NCBI RefSeq assembly: GCF_001540865.1
Contig: NC_033641.1
Location: forward strand, 6,778,128 to 6,842,127
Length of the DNA stretch: 64,000 nucleotides
Source: Ananas comosus
Lineage: Eukaryota > Streptophyta > Magnoliopsida > Poales > Bromeliaceae
Direction of reading: 5' to 3'
The notes beneath the pieces were generated by a model. That model made no database searches and had not been told where the DNA came from. It was given only the letters and a program-made list of their open reading frames with translations. The position numbers and the translations under genes were made by a program. Positions 1-11,203 of this stretch are shown piece by piece (within the stretch, counting starts at the first letter, position 1; each line of letters starts with the position of its first letter).

Positions 1-798
1 TGAAGCAGAACAAGCTAATGTCAGCATTCATCAATAATTAAGAGTAATTTCTTGCATTTAGTATTAGTTTCCTTATTAACTAAGTTGTGGAACAAAGTTT
101 TTGATTTAGATGTATGCGTCAAACTTGGCATTTAACTCTGCTATCTCATCTCTTTAGTTTCTTGGATGGAGTATTAGTTTCTTATCAACTTAGTTGTGCA
201 CTTGACTCTTTCTGGACAACATCTAAGTATCTTAACATGCAGTATATGTACAAGATGTAAAGGGGCATGAAAAATAATCTGGCAACTTGATAGTAGTTGT
301 AAATGTAAACTGAGCAATGAGCATGCAGTATATGTCTTGATCATTCTGCACTCTTGAGTTTGATTAGTTGTCCTGGTCATTAAGCTTCAGCCAAATGTCT
401 TGGACTCTTTGTGAGAGGTCGTCTAAGGCATAGTTTTGTTCTGAGTGTATGACCTGTTTTTCGTTGCTAGTCCCATCATTACTTACCATAATATTTTAAG
501 TTATTAGTACTGTAATTGTTGTTAGGAAGAAACCATTTGTGTATGATGTGGACTTAGACCAGAAGCAGTTGTATATGATTCATGTTCTACTTAATTAAGT
601 GTAAGAAAAGTTTGAGGCCTCAGAAATCTTGGATGATAGTTTGATTTTGTTATCTATTTCTTGCTTTTCAAGGTTTTTTCTCGATAATGTCATTTGACAA
701 TTATATAGAAAATAGTTTAATTGTGCTGTTTATGTTCTTAATTCTGCCCTTGTGTAATTTTATTCTATTCCTTGTTTTGCCTTTATTTTTGACAAAAG

Positions 799-858
799 CC
801 TGCTCAAGAAAAAGGAAAGGAAGCTACAGCACAGAGTGGTGGTCAGAAAGAATGCAAG
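799..858 (+). CDS. CCCH zinc-finger protein, exon opening finger 1
   Basis: A 60-nt open exon of 20 codons. It follows a pyrimidine-rich tract ending in AG (797-798) and is followed by a GTAAGA donor at 859. It ends Q-K-E-C-K, the opening of a plant-type CCCH finger. Joined in phase 0 to the exon at 9,448 it gives the C-x8-C-x5-C-x3-H spacing of plant CCCH fingers (AtC3H43/C3H67-like RNA- or DNA-binding proteins), and that match across the join is the main support. The intron between them is 8.6 kb and full of transposons. Earlier exons are not recognised and may lie before the window. The protein is expected to be nuclear and to bind nucleic acid (family knowledge). Confidence 0.6.
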
Positions 859-1439
859 GTAAGAAGCTCTTTTTCCACAGCTTCTTCCTGATTTTCCTTC
901 TTTCTTCATCCTTTTCTAGGCATGTGCAATCTGAAGTTAAACCAGATTTGGAATTCTTTAAAAGAAACATTATGTTTACACAAATAAAACCATATTGATC
1001 TTTGATCACCAACATAATTAGTAATCGGCTTGCAGACTCTTGGTTTGAGATCTTTTTCTTTTTGCTGCCTCTATGCCCTGTTGAAAATAAAATGATGCTA
1101 CAATTACAGTAGATACAAATCTTACTCGAGCTTTGGCAAGGTTTGTTCTTGCCTATTTCCAAACAAGTCCTAGTTCTTAGTTCTTAAGGTTAGGCATTCT
1201 TTGAGATATTAGATGTTTATGCAGAAGTGAGACCTAGTTCCAGTATTGAGCAACTACTACAATGGCATATGTGGTTCAAATGGGAACTGAAATTCGAATA
1301 GGAGTCAAAATGGATCGGAATTTAAAATGGAATGATGAAATCTCCTAATTTGTTTTTTTTCATAATAGGAATGGGAATTGGTACAGTTGATTCCCCTTAT
1401 TACTGTGGTTGAGTAAAGTTCAGTTGGCTTTAGGAGTAT

Positions 1440-2020
1440 TTAAAATAGAACAGACAACTCAAAATGTAAATTGAATTCAACACTCAAAATATGAAATTCA
1501 AATCGAAACTTCACAATTAGAATTTGACTTCGAATTTGAATTCATGCTTAGAATTTAAAACTCTAATGCAAATTTGGATCCACAATTTGAATATTTAATT
1601 TTGTTTATTTGAGTCAAATTTGAATTCAAAATGAGATATTGATTCACAATTCAAATTTTATTCAAATTGAAATTAAATAATAAAATTAATCTTAGAAACA
1701 AATGTATACAAAAATTAAGTATTGAGTAAAATTCTAATTTTAGCTAAAATTTAAACCCGCTAATAAATTCATAATTAAAATTTGAATCCAAATTTCATAT
1801 GAGAATTTCATGTATAATTTGAATTCACAATTCAAATTCAAGTTCAAAGTTAAAATTAGAACTAAATTCAAATATTAAACTTTTATTGGAATTTACAGTT
1901 GAACTTTAGAAATAAAAACTTCAATTTGAATCCATAATTCAAATTTGAAATTATAATTTAATCTGAGTTTAAATTTAGAATTATATTTGAATTTTGTTAA
2001 AAAAAGAAAAGAAGGATTCT
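1440..2020. repeat. AT-rich block of degenerate AATTTGAATTC-like words
   Basis: Nearly 600 bases built from variants of AATTTGAATTC and CAAATTTGAATCC, read on either strand because the word is nearly palindromic. No ORF. The flanks (about 1,300-1,440 and 2,020-2,160) carry GGAATGGGAATT- and GAGAGGGATTCATTCCC-like words that look like the ends of a non-autonomous transposon, but I could not define a TSD. Confidence 0.5.
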
Positions 2021-2175
2021 TTTCTCAATTCCCTCTGGAACTAAGTTTACTCCTACTTCCTTTATTGGAGTCATCTGGGGAGAGAAAGTAGGGAGAGGGA
2101 TTCATTCCCTCCCGTATGAGACTGGAATTCAAATCCCTTGAACCATATACAAATGATGGGGGTGACATGCCTATT

Positions 2176-2722
2176 TGTCATGCCCCGCTCTCTAGGGGGT
2201 CGCCCATTCTAGAATTACTCTAGCTCTAGCACGCTTAACCCTTTTAACCTCTTGGGCCTAGCCATAACCCAAAATGCTATAGCTGGATTAAGAGGTTTAA
2301 CACTATTATACCTTATATATAGAACTATTCTAAATCTAAGGGGTGTCACATTTCTCCCCCCTTTAAGCTATGACGTCCTTGTCAGACACTTACAAGCACC
2401 AGGCGATATGAGACTCATCTCGCTTGCCTTAACCGACCTTGTGAGGAGCTGCACTCCACCCACAACAGCCGCGCTCTCTCCACGGTATGACCCTTGCTCA
2501 GTTGAGACTCATTTCACAGTTCTGGGTGGTGATTGGCTCTAATACCAAGTGTGACGCGTCGCTTTCTAGGGGGTTACCCATCCTAAAACTGCTCTAGTTT
2601 AGTACACTTAATCCTCTTACCCTCTTGGGCCTAACCACCGTCCAAAATATTATAGCCGAGTTTAGAGGTTTAACCTATTATACCTCATATATAGGACTAT
2701 TCCAAATTCTAGGGGTGTCACA
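2176..2722 (-). mobile_element. TRIM (miniature LTR retrotransposon), TSD CTATT
   Basis: Two direct repeats of 175 bp (2,176-2,350) and 173 bp (2,550-2,722), both starting TG and ending CA, flank a 199-bp non-coding interior. Flanking 5-mers are identical: CTATT at 2,171-2,175 and 2,723-2,727. On the minus strand the first LTR is followed by TTGGTATTAGAGCC, a one-mismatch match to the initiator-methionine tRNA primer-binding site. No coding capacity, so mobilisation would need proteins in trans (family knowledge). It lies antisense in the CCCH-gene intron. Its LTR differs from the other TRIMs here (15.0, 20.0, 24.9 kb) but shares their layout. Confidence 0.88.
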
Positions 2723-3081
2723 CTATTCCCATTCCAAGGCTCCAATCCTTTAAACCAAACATTCCTTAAGGTCATCCTTCAGAGACCTACTTGTAGGCCT
2801 TCTTCAAACTCTTGGTACGCTATTCCATCAATGAGATCTAGATCTAGTATTAAAGCAACTGCTAAAAGACCAACTTGCATGCCCCAAAAAAAAGGTTGTT
2901 TTGCATAGTAGTCCCTAAAGGCTTTTGATTTTGCATTTAATTTTCTCAAAAGTTGTCCTCCACAAGCTAGTCCATCCTTAGTTGCACATATTGGTCCTTC
3001 AGGTGAGCTTAACAACAGATTGAAACAATATTCCAAGGTTCCTTTGGTCAACTTAACAGCAGATTTAAAGGATATTCTAAT

Positions 3082-3713
3082 TGTTAAAATCGGAACGGCG
3101 AAAAATAGATTTAGAAAATAATTTAATGCAGGAAACGAAAAGATAAGGAAAGAGCACACCGATATTTACGTGGTTCGGCCAACGGCCTACGTTCACGGGC
3201 GAAGACGGAGCAAATAATTTATTAATGTCGAAAATGCGAAGTACAAAGAAGATCTCTCAAAGAACCCAAACTCTAATTAGATCCGAAAGTGCCGTAACAA
3301 GAAACTCCAAGTGGTTTCTCTCTCAACACCGTACGAACGACTTAATTAATTAGAGCTTTTGTTTCTCTCTCAACACCGTACGGAATACCAATACCGGCTC
3401 TTCTACCGATGTGCATGGCTTAACTTGGGTTGTCCTCACCGTACGGACGACATGCATGGATGACTTAATTAGAGCTCCGGCAACTCGGAATAATTAGCGC
3501 ATGGCATCTTAATTAGTCGCGGCGTCATTAACTTGGCCGTAGCATGTATATATAATACATGTCTCCTAACTAGAGTCTAATTCTAATTCAATTAGAATTA
3601 CACTCCTAATTATAATCCATATATGCCAAATGAAATCTAAATAATATCTAATCCCGATTAGATTAGGATTTACCCTCAATTTAGATAACTACAAATCTAA
3701 AACAAATATAACA
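3082..3713 (-). repeat. Copia-1 3' LTR
   Basis: 632 bp. Shares long stretches with the 5' LTR (7,871-8,546), with Copia-2's LTR (45,689-46,287 plus 49,329-49,379), and with the stub at 60,530-61,183. On minus it contains a TATA-like ATTATATATACAT around 3,545-3,560, conserved in all copies, which is a candidate promoter core. Confidence 0.92.
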
Positions 3714-3848
3714 ATCTCCACCTTGGTTTAAATTGTAATTTAGCCGCCGCTATGTCGAGGTCGCCACAAAACTTCACCTTGAATTTAAATTCTCCTCAAT
3801 GCTCCTTAACGCTCCGTGCTCCGTCTTCTCCAAACGCCCCATAGGGTC

Positions 3849-4373
3849 TCAAATGCTGCTAACTGCCACCAAGTCCAAACAATGTTTGAACTTGGCAATA
3901 GTAAGGGACTTAGTAAGCATATCCGCCGGATTGCCTTCAGTACCAATTTTCTTAACAGTCACCGTGCGTTTCCCAATCACATCCCGAATAAACTGAAACT
4001 TTACATCGATGTGCTTTGTCCTCTCATGAAACATCTGATCTTTAGACAAATGAATAGCACTTTGATTGTCCGAATAAACAATCGTAGGATTCCAACAAGA
4101 AATAAGCTCTCCAAATAAGCCTCTTAACCACATAGCTTCCTTCACACCCTCTGTCATAGCAATATATTCCGCCTCCGTCGTAGACAAGGCGACAATAAAT
4201 TGTAGTGAAGCTTTCCAACTAACTGCACATCCGCCAATAGAGAATATATAACCTGAAAGTGATCTCCTCCTATCCAAATCACCTGCAAAATCCGAATTAA
4301 CATATCCAACCACACTATCCTTACATCTCCCAAACTCCAAACAAGTGTTAGTGGTATCTCGTAAGTATCTCAA
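3849..4373 (-). pseudogene. Copia-1 RNase H
   Basis: 174 codons, in frame with the two pieces upstream. Copia RNase H with its four acidic positions visible: V-N-S-D-F-A-G-D, S-T-T-E-A-E-Y, Y-S-D-N-Q-S-A and N-P-A-D-M-L-T-K. It ends 135 bp before the 3' LTR, the normal place for the end of copia pol. Confidence 0.9.
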
Positions 4374-4376
4374 AAT

Positions 4377-4613
4377 CTACTTAACAGCCTGCCAATTAGC
4401 CTTACCAGGATTGGTCATATATCTGCTAACCATGCTCACTGCGTAGGAGATCTCCGGCCGTGTGCAAACCTTGGCGTACATGATGCTCCTGACAGCACTA
4501 GAATAGGGAGCATGTGACATGTACTCCCGCTCATCATCGGACTGCAGTGATGCCTTGGGGGAAAGTCTAAAATGCGTCGCAAAAGGAGTGCTCACTGGTT
4601 TTGCATCTGTCAT
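4377..4613 (-). pseudogene. Copia-1 RT connection region
   Basis: In frame with the RT piece upstream. Carries M-T-D-A-K-P-V and the Y-S-S-A-V block leading to A-V-K, and ends at a TAG (4,377-4,379) where the Copia-2 copy has TGG. In Copia-2 the same stretch (within 49,514-50,488) is uninterrupted. Confidence 0.85.
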
Positions 4614-4649
4614 CCCGAAACGCTTTAGAATTTTCTCTATATATTTCTC

Positions 4650-6293
4650 CTATGTTAAATGCAGTAGTCCTGACTTGTTGTCCCTCTTAATTTCCATACC
4701 AAGAATTTTCTTAGCAGCACCTAGATCTTTCATCTCAAACTCATCCTTCAGTAAAGTCTTCAATTTATTTATCTTAATTATGTCGCTGGAAGCAATTAAC
4801 ATATTATCGACATAGAGCAACAAATATATGAAAGATCCCTTATCAAGCTTTTTGAAGTATACGCAACTGTCATGCTTGCTTCTAGAGTATCCGTGACCTG
4901 TCATGAAGGAGTCGAACCGCTTGTACCATTGTCGAGGAGACTGCTTTAAGCTATAAAGCGATTTCCTTAACAAGCAAACATGGTCCTCCTTCCCTTCAAC
5001 AATGAATCCCTCCGGTTGTTTCATATAAATTTGCTCCTCAAGTTCTCCATGCAGAAAAGTTGTCTTAACATCAAGCTGCTCAAGATACAGGTCATTCATG
5101 GCTACTAACGATAAAAGAACACGAATAAAAGTATGCTTCACGACGGGTGAGAAAATATCATTAAAGTCAACACCTTCTACCTGACTGTAGTCTTTAACAA
5201 CTAAACGAGTTTTATACCTTGTATCTTCCACGCCGGGGATTCCGTCCTTTTTCTTGAAGACCCACTTGCAGCCAACAATTTTCTTGCCTGTAGGCGGTTT
5301 TACCAACTCCCATGTGCGATTCTTATGGAGAGACTCCATCTCCTCATTCATCGCCACCAACCACTCTGCAGAACTGGCATCGGAAATAGCTTGATTATAT
5401 TTCGAAGGTTCACCTTCTTCTTCTGTATCTTGTGCCACTGAAAGAGCGTAAGCAACCATATCTTCATAACCGTATCTTTGCGGTGGTTTGATCTGTCTCC
5501 TCGCTCTGCCTGTAGTAATGCTCTGCCTCTCAACTTGTGGGGTTTCAGTTACTGAGGTGTCTGCTGACTGAACTTGTTCTGACTGAGAAGAATTCTGTGA
5601 CTGAACTATGCCATCGGTCTCTACCTCCACCTGCTTGCTAGCAATCGGGGTCTCATCAGAAGAATTACGGTTAGAATATAACATAGCAGATTCATCAAAT
5701 ATAACATCCCTACTAATAATTAATTTAGACGATTCAGGACACCACAATCTATATCCCTTAACCCCCGATGCATAACCAATAAAAATGCACTTTTTAGCCC
5801 TAGGTTCTAACTTGCCTTCATTAACATGAACATAAGCAGGACAATCAAATATTCGCAAATTAGAATAATCAGAAGGGCTGCCAGACCATACCTCCTCCAG
5901 AGTTTTACAATCAAGTGCTGAATGTGGAGATCGATTCACCAAATAGCATGCCGTAGAGATCGCCTCTGCCCAGAAACTCTTCGCTAGGCCAGTATTAGAG
6001 AGCATACAACGGGCTCTCTCCAAAAGAGTTTTATTCATCCGTTCGGCCACTCCATTCTGCTTTAGAGCATGCCTAACGGTCTTATGTCGAACGATTCCTT
6101 CTTTCTTGCAGAATTCTTCAAACTCTGACGAACAGAATTCCAAACCATTGTCAATCCTTAATCTCTTGATCTTTTTTTCAGTTTGCTTCTCAATCATGAC
6201 CTTCCACTGCTTGAAATAATTGAACACCTCATTCTTACTTTTCAGAAAGAACGCCCACTCTTTACGAGAATAATCGTCAATAAAAGTCAACAT
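4650..6293 (-). pseudogene. Copia-1 integrase core and reverse transcriptase
   Basis: 547 codons open. The integrase D-D-E is visible: D in T-F-I-D-D-Y-S-R, D in R-I-D-N-G-L-E-F, E in N-G-V-A-E-R-M-N. A linker and the copia RT follow (W-V-F-K-K-K-D-G, L-D-V-K-T-T-F-L-H-G). The RT active-site box reads L-Y-V-D-N instead of Y-V-D-D: codon AAT at 4,803-4,805, a G-to-A change of the second catalytic aspartate, so the RT should be inactive. The ORF stops at TAG (4,650-4,652) where Copia-2 has CAG. The frame continues unbroken beyond. Confidence 0.92.
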
Positions 6294-6332
6294 ATATTTA
6301 GCACCACCATGAGTAGGAGTACGAGAGGGTCC

Positions 6333-6707
6333 CTAAAGATCAGAATGAATATAGTCCAGAGTACCTTTTGTTCGGTGAACTGCGGCCTTAAAGCTGACTC
6401 TCTTTTGTTTGCCAAGAACACAATGCTCGCAGAAGTCCAACTTGTCTAAACTTTGACTACCAAGTAGACCTCTTTCGCCCAACTTCATCATACCATATTC
6501 ACTCATATGGCCTTGTCGCATATGCCATAATCTGGTGCTATCCGAATCTGACACAGAGCAAGAAGTCACCGCTGTTGAACCTGTCACAGTGGAACCCTGT
6601 AGAACATATAACATGTCGGACAACTTGGCCTTCATCACTACAAGATTCCCTTTAGCGACCTTCATTAATTCCATCAGCTGAAGAATACTTAAAGCCTTTA
6701 ATATCAA
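6333..6707 (-). pseudogene. Copia-1 GAG-pre-integrase and integrase zinc-binding piece
   Basis: Contains the HHCC-type N-terminal integrase module (L-W-H-M-R-Q-G-H-M-S and C-E-H-C-V-L-G-K-Q). It ends at a TAG (6,333-6,335) where relatives carry TGG (tryptophan after H-S-D-L). The downstream integrase ORF is in the same frame, so this is a simple nonsense G-to-A transition. Confidence 0.85.
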
Positions 6708-7218
6708 GTGTACCTAATGAGATCAGATTTTTTCTCATATCCGGAACATGCCGAACCTCATATATAGTCCTCACTACTCCATCAAACATCCGTACCCGAA
6801 CAGTGCCAATTCCAATAACTATACACTTACAGTGATTTCCAATCAATACATCTCCACCTTGAATAGGTATGTACGTTGAGAACCATTCTTTATGCGTGCA
6901 GATATGGAAGGAACATGCGGAGTCCATAAGCCACTCATCCTGTTTGCATGTCTTATCCGTAACTGTGAAGACGATATCATTTTTATCTGATTCTCCTGCT
7001 GCAACACTTGCTTCTGCTTCAGTATTGGTGTTTTTCTGACTTTGATTCTTATCACCGTTATTCTTCCGCTGCTCTTTATTTTTCAATTTGAAACAATCAG
7101 CTTTTATGTGACCCTTTTTCTTACAATAACCACAAATCAGATTCCTGTGCTTTGACTTTGATATAGATGTACCTCTATTACCGGAACCCTTCTCCCGAGA
7201 CCTCCCTCTAGCGACCAA
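6652..7218 (-). pseudogene. Copia-1 gag zinc knuckle and protease piece
   Basis: 188 residues. A CCHC knuckle (C-G-Y-C-K-K-K-G-H-I-K-A-D-C, about residues 29-42) binds RNA in the gag particle. It is followed by a retropepsin-type site (W-L-M-D-S-A-C-S-F-H, about residue 95) and then the start of the GAG-pre-integrase region (N-L-I-S-L-G-T-L-D). The reading frame is lost around 6,665-6,672, where the next piece continues in another frame, consistent with a single-base indel. Confidence 0.85.
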
Positions 7219-7850
7219 ACCTTGTCCTGAAGCTCCACCTATCTCTGTTGTTTATGCTGTACTGTCAATTCTCGGTTCTTTTGAAAGTCAAGATGATTTA
7301 ACATCATCGAGATATAGAGTATCTCGTTCAAATAGAAGGTCTCGAAACAAAAATTCTTTAAAGAGGCGGTATGAGAACATAATAATAAAAGGCTTCAGAT
7401 ATTCCCTCGATTTTAACATCTATTCGAGCGAATTCCATAAGTAATAGAATTAACATTCAGTCTAAATGCGACTTAATAGAGGCTGTCCTTCCGCCTGCGT
7501 CAACATAAAGAACGCATGCTTGCACAATATAATATTGTTTGGTGAGAGATTTCGTGCATGTAGAGATGAGCCTAATTTAAGCCAAAGCCCTGTAGCGGTC
7601 TTTTCATCAAGACTCGCACAATACCATCATCGATAAACATAATTGTATTGCCGTAAGTTTATGCATCAATCTCCTCCATTCTGGCTCCACCGTCAAACGA
7701 GATCGGACATCTTTTTTTTCCCAACAGTTGCCTTCTGCAATCCTTGCTGTTCAATACCACGCATCGCTTGACTTGCCATAATGCCGAAAATGTTGGGTCC
7801 TGTAAATTTCTAATCTCGAGCTTCGTCGTCATCTGTAATCCCATAGGAAC
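7219..7850 (-). pseudogene. Copia-1 gag N-terminal part, multiply frameshifted
   Basis: Not readable in one frame. Pieces show UBN2/gag-type wording on minus: F-S-A-L-W-Q-V-K and K-K-R-C-P-I-S-F-D around 7,680-7,780, then L-D-D-V-K-S-S and K-E-P-R-I-D near 7,260-7,310. These are the expected order ahead of the CCHC knuckle. Single-base indels are frequent, in keeping with the indel-rich patch. Confidence 0.6.
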
Positions 7851-7870
7851 TAGAACATCTCTGAACCAGT

Positions 7871-8546
7871 TGTTAACAATCAAGTCGCGAAACATTTAGA
7901 TTCAGAACAAATAATTATATGCCAGGAAACGAAAAAGATAAGGAAAGAGCAGCACCGATATTTACGTGTTCGGCCAACGCGATATACGTGGTTCGCCAAC
8001 GGCCTACGTCACGGCGAAAACGGAGCCAAATAATTTATTAATGTCGAAAAGGCGAAGTACACAAGAAGATCTCTCAAAGACCCGAACTCATAATTAGAAT
8101 CCCGAAAGTGCCGCAACAATCAGAAACTCCAAGTGGCTTCTCTCTCAAACACCGTACGAACGGACTTAATTAATTAGAGCTTTTGCTTCTCATCTCAACA
8201 TCCGTCGGAAACCAATACCGCATCTTCTACCCTGATGTGGCATGCTTAACTTGGGTGTCCTCACCGTACGACGACATGCATGATTGACTTATATTAGAGG
8301 CTCCCGGCACTCGGATAATTAGCAGGCATCTTAAATTAGTCGCGGCATGCATTAACTTGGCCGTAGCCATGTATATATTAATACATGTCTCCTAACTAGA
8401 GTCTAAATTCTAATTCATAGAATTTCAACTGACTCAATTATAAATGCCATTATGCCAAATGAAATCTAAATAATAGCAATCCCCTGATTAGATTAGGATT
8501 TACGCTCAATTTAGATACTGACATAATTGCTAAACCAAATATAACA
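7871..8546 (-). repeat. Copia-1 5' LTR, indel-rich
   Basis: 676 bp against 632 bp for its partner. Most differences are one-base gains and losses (for example ATTTACGTGTTCGG and GGCAACTCGG/GGCACTCGG-type changes) plus a short local repeat of TACGTG-GTTCG near 7,960-8,000. The adjoining primer-binding site on minus reads TGGTTCAGAG, a one-base-deleted form of TGGTATCAGAG. Confidence 0.88.
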
Positions 8547-8551
8547 CTAAT

Positions 8552-9440
8552 AATATATCGGGTATAAGTTTTTTGACAGATACCGCTTAGCGATGCTTGC
8601 TTTGTAACATTGACACCATTTAGCATGCTTTGCCAAAACGCTTGTGATAACGCTATCCTTTCCTCGTTTGTGACTCTTAGGCGTTCATCAAAGGAATGAA
8701 AGATCATAAGATACACATTATAGACTAAGCAACAAATTAAGAAAGAAAATGAAATAATACTTCCACGCCTAGGCAATATAAATCTCCTAGGCTTCCCATT
8801 GACCATTATCGAGACGATGAAATACTATCTTGAGAAGGCATATTACTCTTTTGAGGGAGGTGAGCGAGCAGAGAATAGGTTTAATGTTTAAAGGAGCGTA
8901 AGTGGATTTTGGGGAAGGAGAGCCCTATTTCTGACATGTTGAGGTATAATTACCTTTTATCTTCCTAAAAATAACCTCCTCGTGAATTTTATTGTACCAA
9001 TATGCATGAGGAGAAGGATTTGAGAAACTATCAAATCAATAACAAGAATTCAGGAACTACATACAACAATTGAAAAGTTTGAGTTTTATGCAAAAATATG
9101 CCCAAAAATATTTTTATCTTATAAAAGTAAAATAAATAGATCAGCTCTGTAGGTTGATCCGTACTTAGAATGAAAAAGAAACTATGCTTTATCTATGTCA
9201 AATCTCTCCAACTTCATTGCCTTAACAAAATATACCTTCTCCTGGAAGCTGTTTATATGTCCAGAGGTACTCTTAGTGACTTCTAGCTATTTGTTCAACT
9301 GGATTTTTTTCTTTTTTTAATCTGGTGTTGCTTTTAGAACTCTTAGTAGTTTTTAAATGATACTTTATTGTTTCATCCTGGTTCATTCATCATTTGTGTT
9401 TGTGATTTGATAATCTTGTTGAATTTAACAAATGAGGCAT
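8552..9440. other. Intron sequence after Copia-1, no gene seen
   Basis: AT-rich with poly-T runs. No ORF, repeat boundary or RNA signature that I can support. A 118-codon minus ORF at 8,450-8,806 overlaps the LTR and resembles nothing. Confidence 0.5.
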
Positions 9441-9447
9441 TTTGCAG

Positions 9448-9565
9448 TTCTATTCAATGCCGGAGGGCTGTAAAATATGGACGGATCCTGTCGGTTTGCT
9501 CATCATTTAGGAAAATCGCATGTTGATTCGGTGGAGCTAAACTTTTTGGGGCTTCAATTCGACCA
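9448..9565 (+). pseudogene. CCCH zinc-finger gene, finger 1 and linker exon (frameshifted)
   Basis: Begins after TTTGCAG (9,441-9,447) and ends at a GTGAGTA donor (9,566). The frames, read piecewise, show the remainder of finger 1 (G-C-K-Y-G, S-C-R-F-A-H-H), then a linker containing V-E-L-N-F-L-G-L, which is characteristic of plant multi-CCCH proteins. Three single-base indels break the frame: an extra A in TGTAAAATATGG, an extra G just before CCTGTCGG, and a missing C near the end. They lie in a wider indel-rich patch (about 7.2-12.5 kb), so sequence error is at least as likely as true pseudogenisation. It is labelled pseudogene only because the frame is broken as written. Confidence 0.65.
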
Positions 9566-9844
9566 GTGAGTATAAACTTTCTTTTAAGGTCTTGAGATCC
9601 TTTTTAAGGGTCACGACATATTTTATGGTTGTCATCTATATTGCATCAATTATTTTAGGATCAGGGCCTGTAATTTTTTTGGTCTATGAAGATCCTTTTT
9701 GAGGGTCAGTAATCTGCGTGAAACCAACTGATAAATTGATGCCGTCTGAATTTGCAAAGAAGTTTTAGCACATAAGAGGAGAGACAGAAGTAGGGTGCAA
9801 TTGACCTTGTATTAACACCACAATGAGCTTTATTGTCATTTCAG

Positions 9845-10107
9845 GGTAAAAGGAATGCCCGTTTTATATGCGCACTGGAAACTGCCAAATTCTCTCAACA
9901 ATTGCAAGTTTCACCATCCTGATCCGATAGCTGATTAGTGCACGAGATGCTACTTATGGATATTCAATGGTGAAGCCCAAAAGCAAAATCATCAGGAGCA
10001 TCTCAATGCCAACAACACCTGGCCTGAACCAAGAACAATGAATAACCTATCCCTTTCCATGATGCATCGCCATCCTACATACAGGACTGATTCTACCTCA
10101 AGTAATT
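9845..10107 (+). pseudogene. CCCH zinc-finger gene, finger 2 and downstream exon (frameshifted)
   Basis: Starts after ATTTCAG (ending 9,844). Read piecewise it gives K-E-C-P-F-Y-M-R-T-G-N-C, then after a frame slip N-C-K-F-H-H-P-D-P: a second CCCH finger in the order and wording typical of plant C3H43/67-like proteins. A further slip leads to a low-complexity Asn/Gln/Ser-rich stretch (N-G-E-A-Q-K-Q-N-H-Q-E-H and on), as in the disordered region between fingers in this family. The 3' end near 10,107 is a guess. Later fingers were not found downstream, so the gene is either split further by transposons or truncated. Frame slips here are single-base, as in the previous exon. Confidence 0.6.
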
Positions 10108-11203
10108 CATCTCACTTATTACTTTTGTTGGGATTCACTGAAATACAATTTTTTGGCTTCAATTATTAATCTTTCTATAAATACTGCTCTATGAGATGCA
10201 ATTGATTCAAATTCTGAGACTATAGAGGGTTTACTATTTTGGCAGATCTTGAACTTATGAATAGCCATCTCCGGCGGTAATGTTTAAAAAGTTGTATGCA
10301 GTATCTAGGCATTCATTATTGCATAGTGGATATGCAGTGTGCGGGTTCATGTGTGGTTAAGCTATTAAAATATTAAAAAATTTGATATATAGTAAGATAA
10401 AAGTACTTGTATAAAGAATAAAAATTTTCTTCATTAAAATGTCATTTACAATCACTTAATAGTCATCGAAGAGGTGACGCTAATAGATGTAGCAAAACAA
10501 CGTCTAACACGTGCAAAGTAATTACCAATATTTATATGCATAATTATTATATTTTAAGAATAACATCTACAAAGTATGAAATATGAACAACCAGTCAGCT
10601 TAAAAAAAAAAAGAAGAGATTGTGAGATGATACTTGTATGAAGATACTTACTCTTTCCATGAACAATTATTAACCAAACCATATGGAAGATATTTATATT
10701 TACGTGCATAGTGCATTAACTAGGCAATCCCATCTAATTTAGCATTTTAATCCACCTTAAAAAAAAAAACCCTACTGCATATGTGGCCCTAGCGCATATC
10801 ACCACATATTCACATATGCGTTGATGTTGTGCCTTTAACACACAAAGCAGCACATATGGCATGCCATATGCCACTCTATTTGGAACAATTCCTAGCTGTT
10901 CATAGAACAGAGTTGTGATTTGAGGTCATGAGACAAGATTTTCACAATTATATCAATAAACATTTATCGACAGAAATTCATTCCTATTATAGCAGATAAA
11001 CCCCCAACCATTGACATTTTCATAAAAAGATAAAAGTTGAAGTTGCGTTCTTGTTTCTTGCTAGGCTAATTTTGACAGGGATCCAGAATTTTTTGTGACA
11101 ATTTTCAGAATAGTCCTGGCTCTCTTGACAATTTATTCCAACCCAGCACTGGCAATTATATTTCTTTTGTAAGGTCTCTTCATTAGCATATGTTAGGCGC
11201 ACG
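10108..11203. other. AT-rich spacer, no gene seen
   Basis: No recognisable exon. Several near-palindromic words (CATATGTG/CACATATG at 10,780-10,870) suggest an old MITE, without definable ends. The last five bases (GCACG, 11,199-11,203) are the target duplication of the next element. Confidence 0.4.

Larger units (their letters stand above)
3082..8546 (-). mobile_element. Copia-1: full-length Ty1/copia LTR retrotransposon, TSD CTAAT
   Basis: LTRs at 3,082-3,713 (3' LTR) and 7,871-8,546 (5' LTR), both TGTTA...AACA in + orientation. A perfect CTAAT target duplication is present (3,077-3,081 and 8,547-8,551). A purine tract (AAGGTGGAGAT on minus) abuts the 3' LTR. Pol order on minus is gag, protease, integrase, RT, RNase H, the copia order. 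Wording resembles the TNT1/Tork group (inference). The coding region is dead: three in-frame stops, a frameshift and a mutated RT active site (see pieces below). The same LTR family makes Copia-2 at 45.7-61.2 kb. Confidence 0.95.
859..9447 (+). other. Giant transposon-filled intron of the CCCH gene
   Basis: Bounded by a GTAAGA donor and a TTTGCAG acceptor, both matching the protein alignment of the flanking exons. It contains an AT-rich block (1,440-2,020), a TRIM (2,176-2,722) and Copia-1 (3,082-8,546). The rest (859-1,440, 2,723-3,081, 8,552-9,440) shows no coding potential that I can support. Both inserted elements are antisense to the host gene. Confidence 0.55.

Noticed and set aside
687..1162. 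103-codon plus and 112-codon minus ORFs
   Set aside because: The true coding signal is the 60-nt exon at 799-858 in a different frame. The long frames have intron-like composition.
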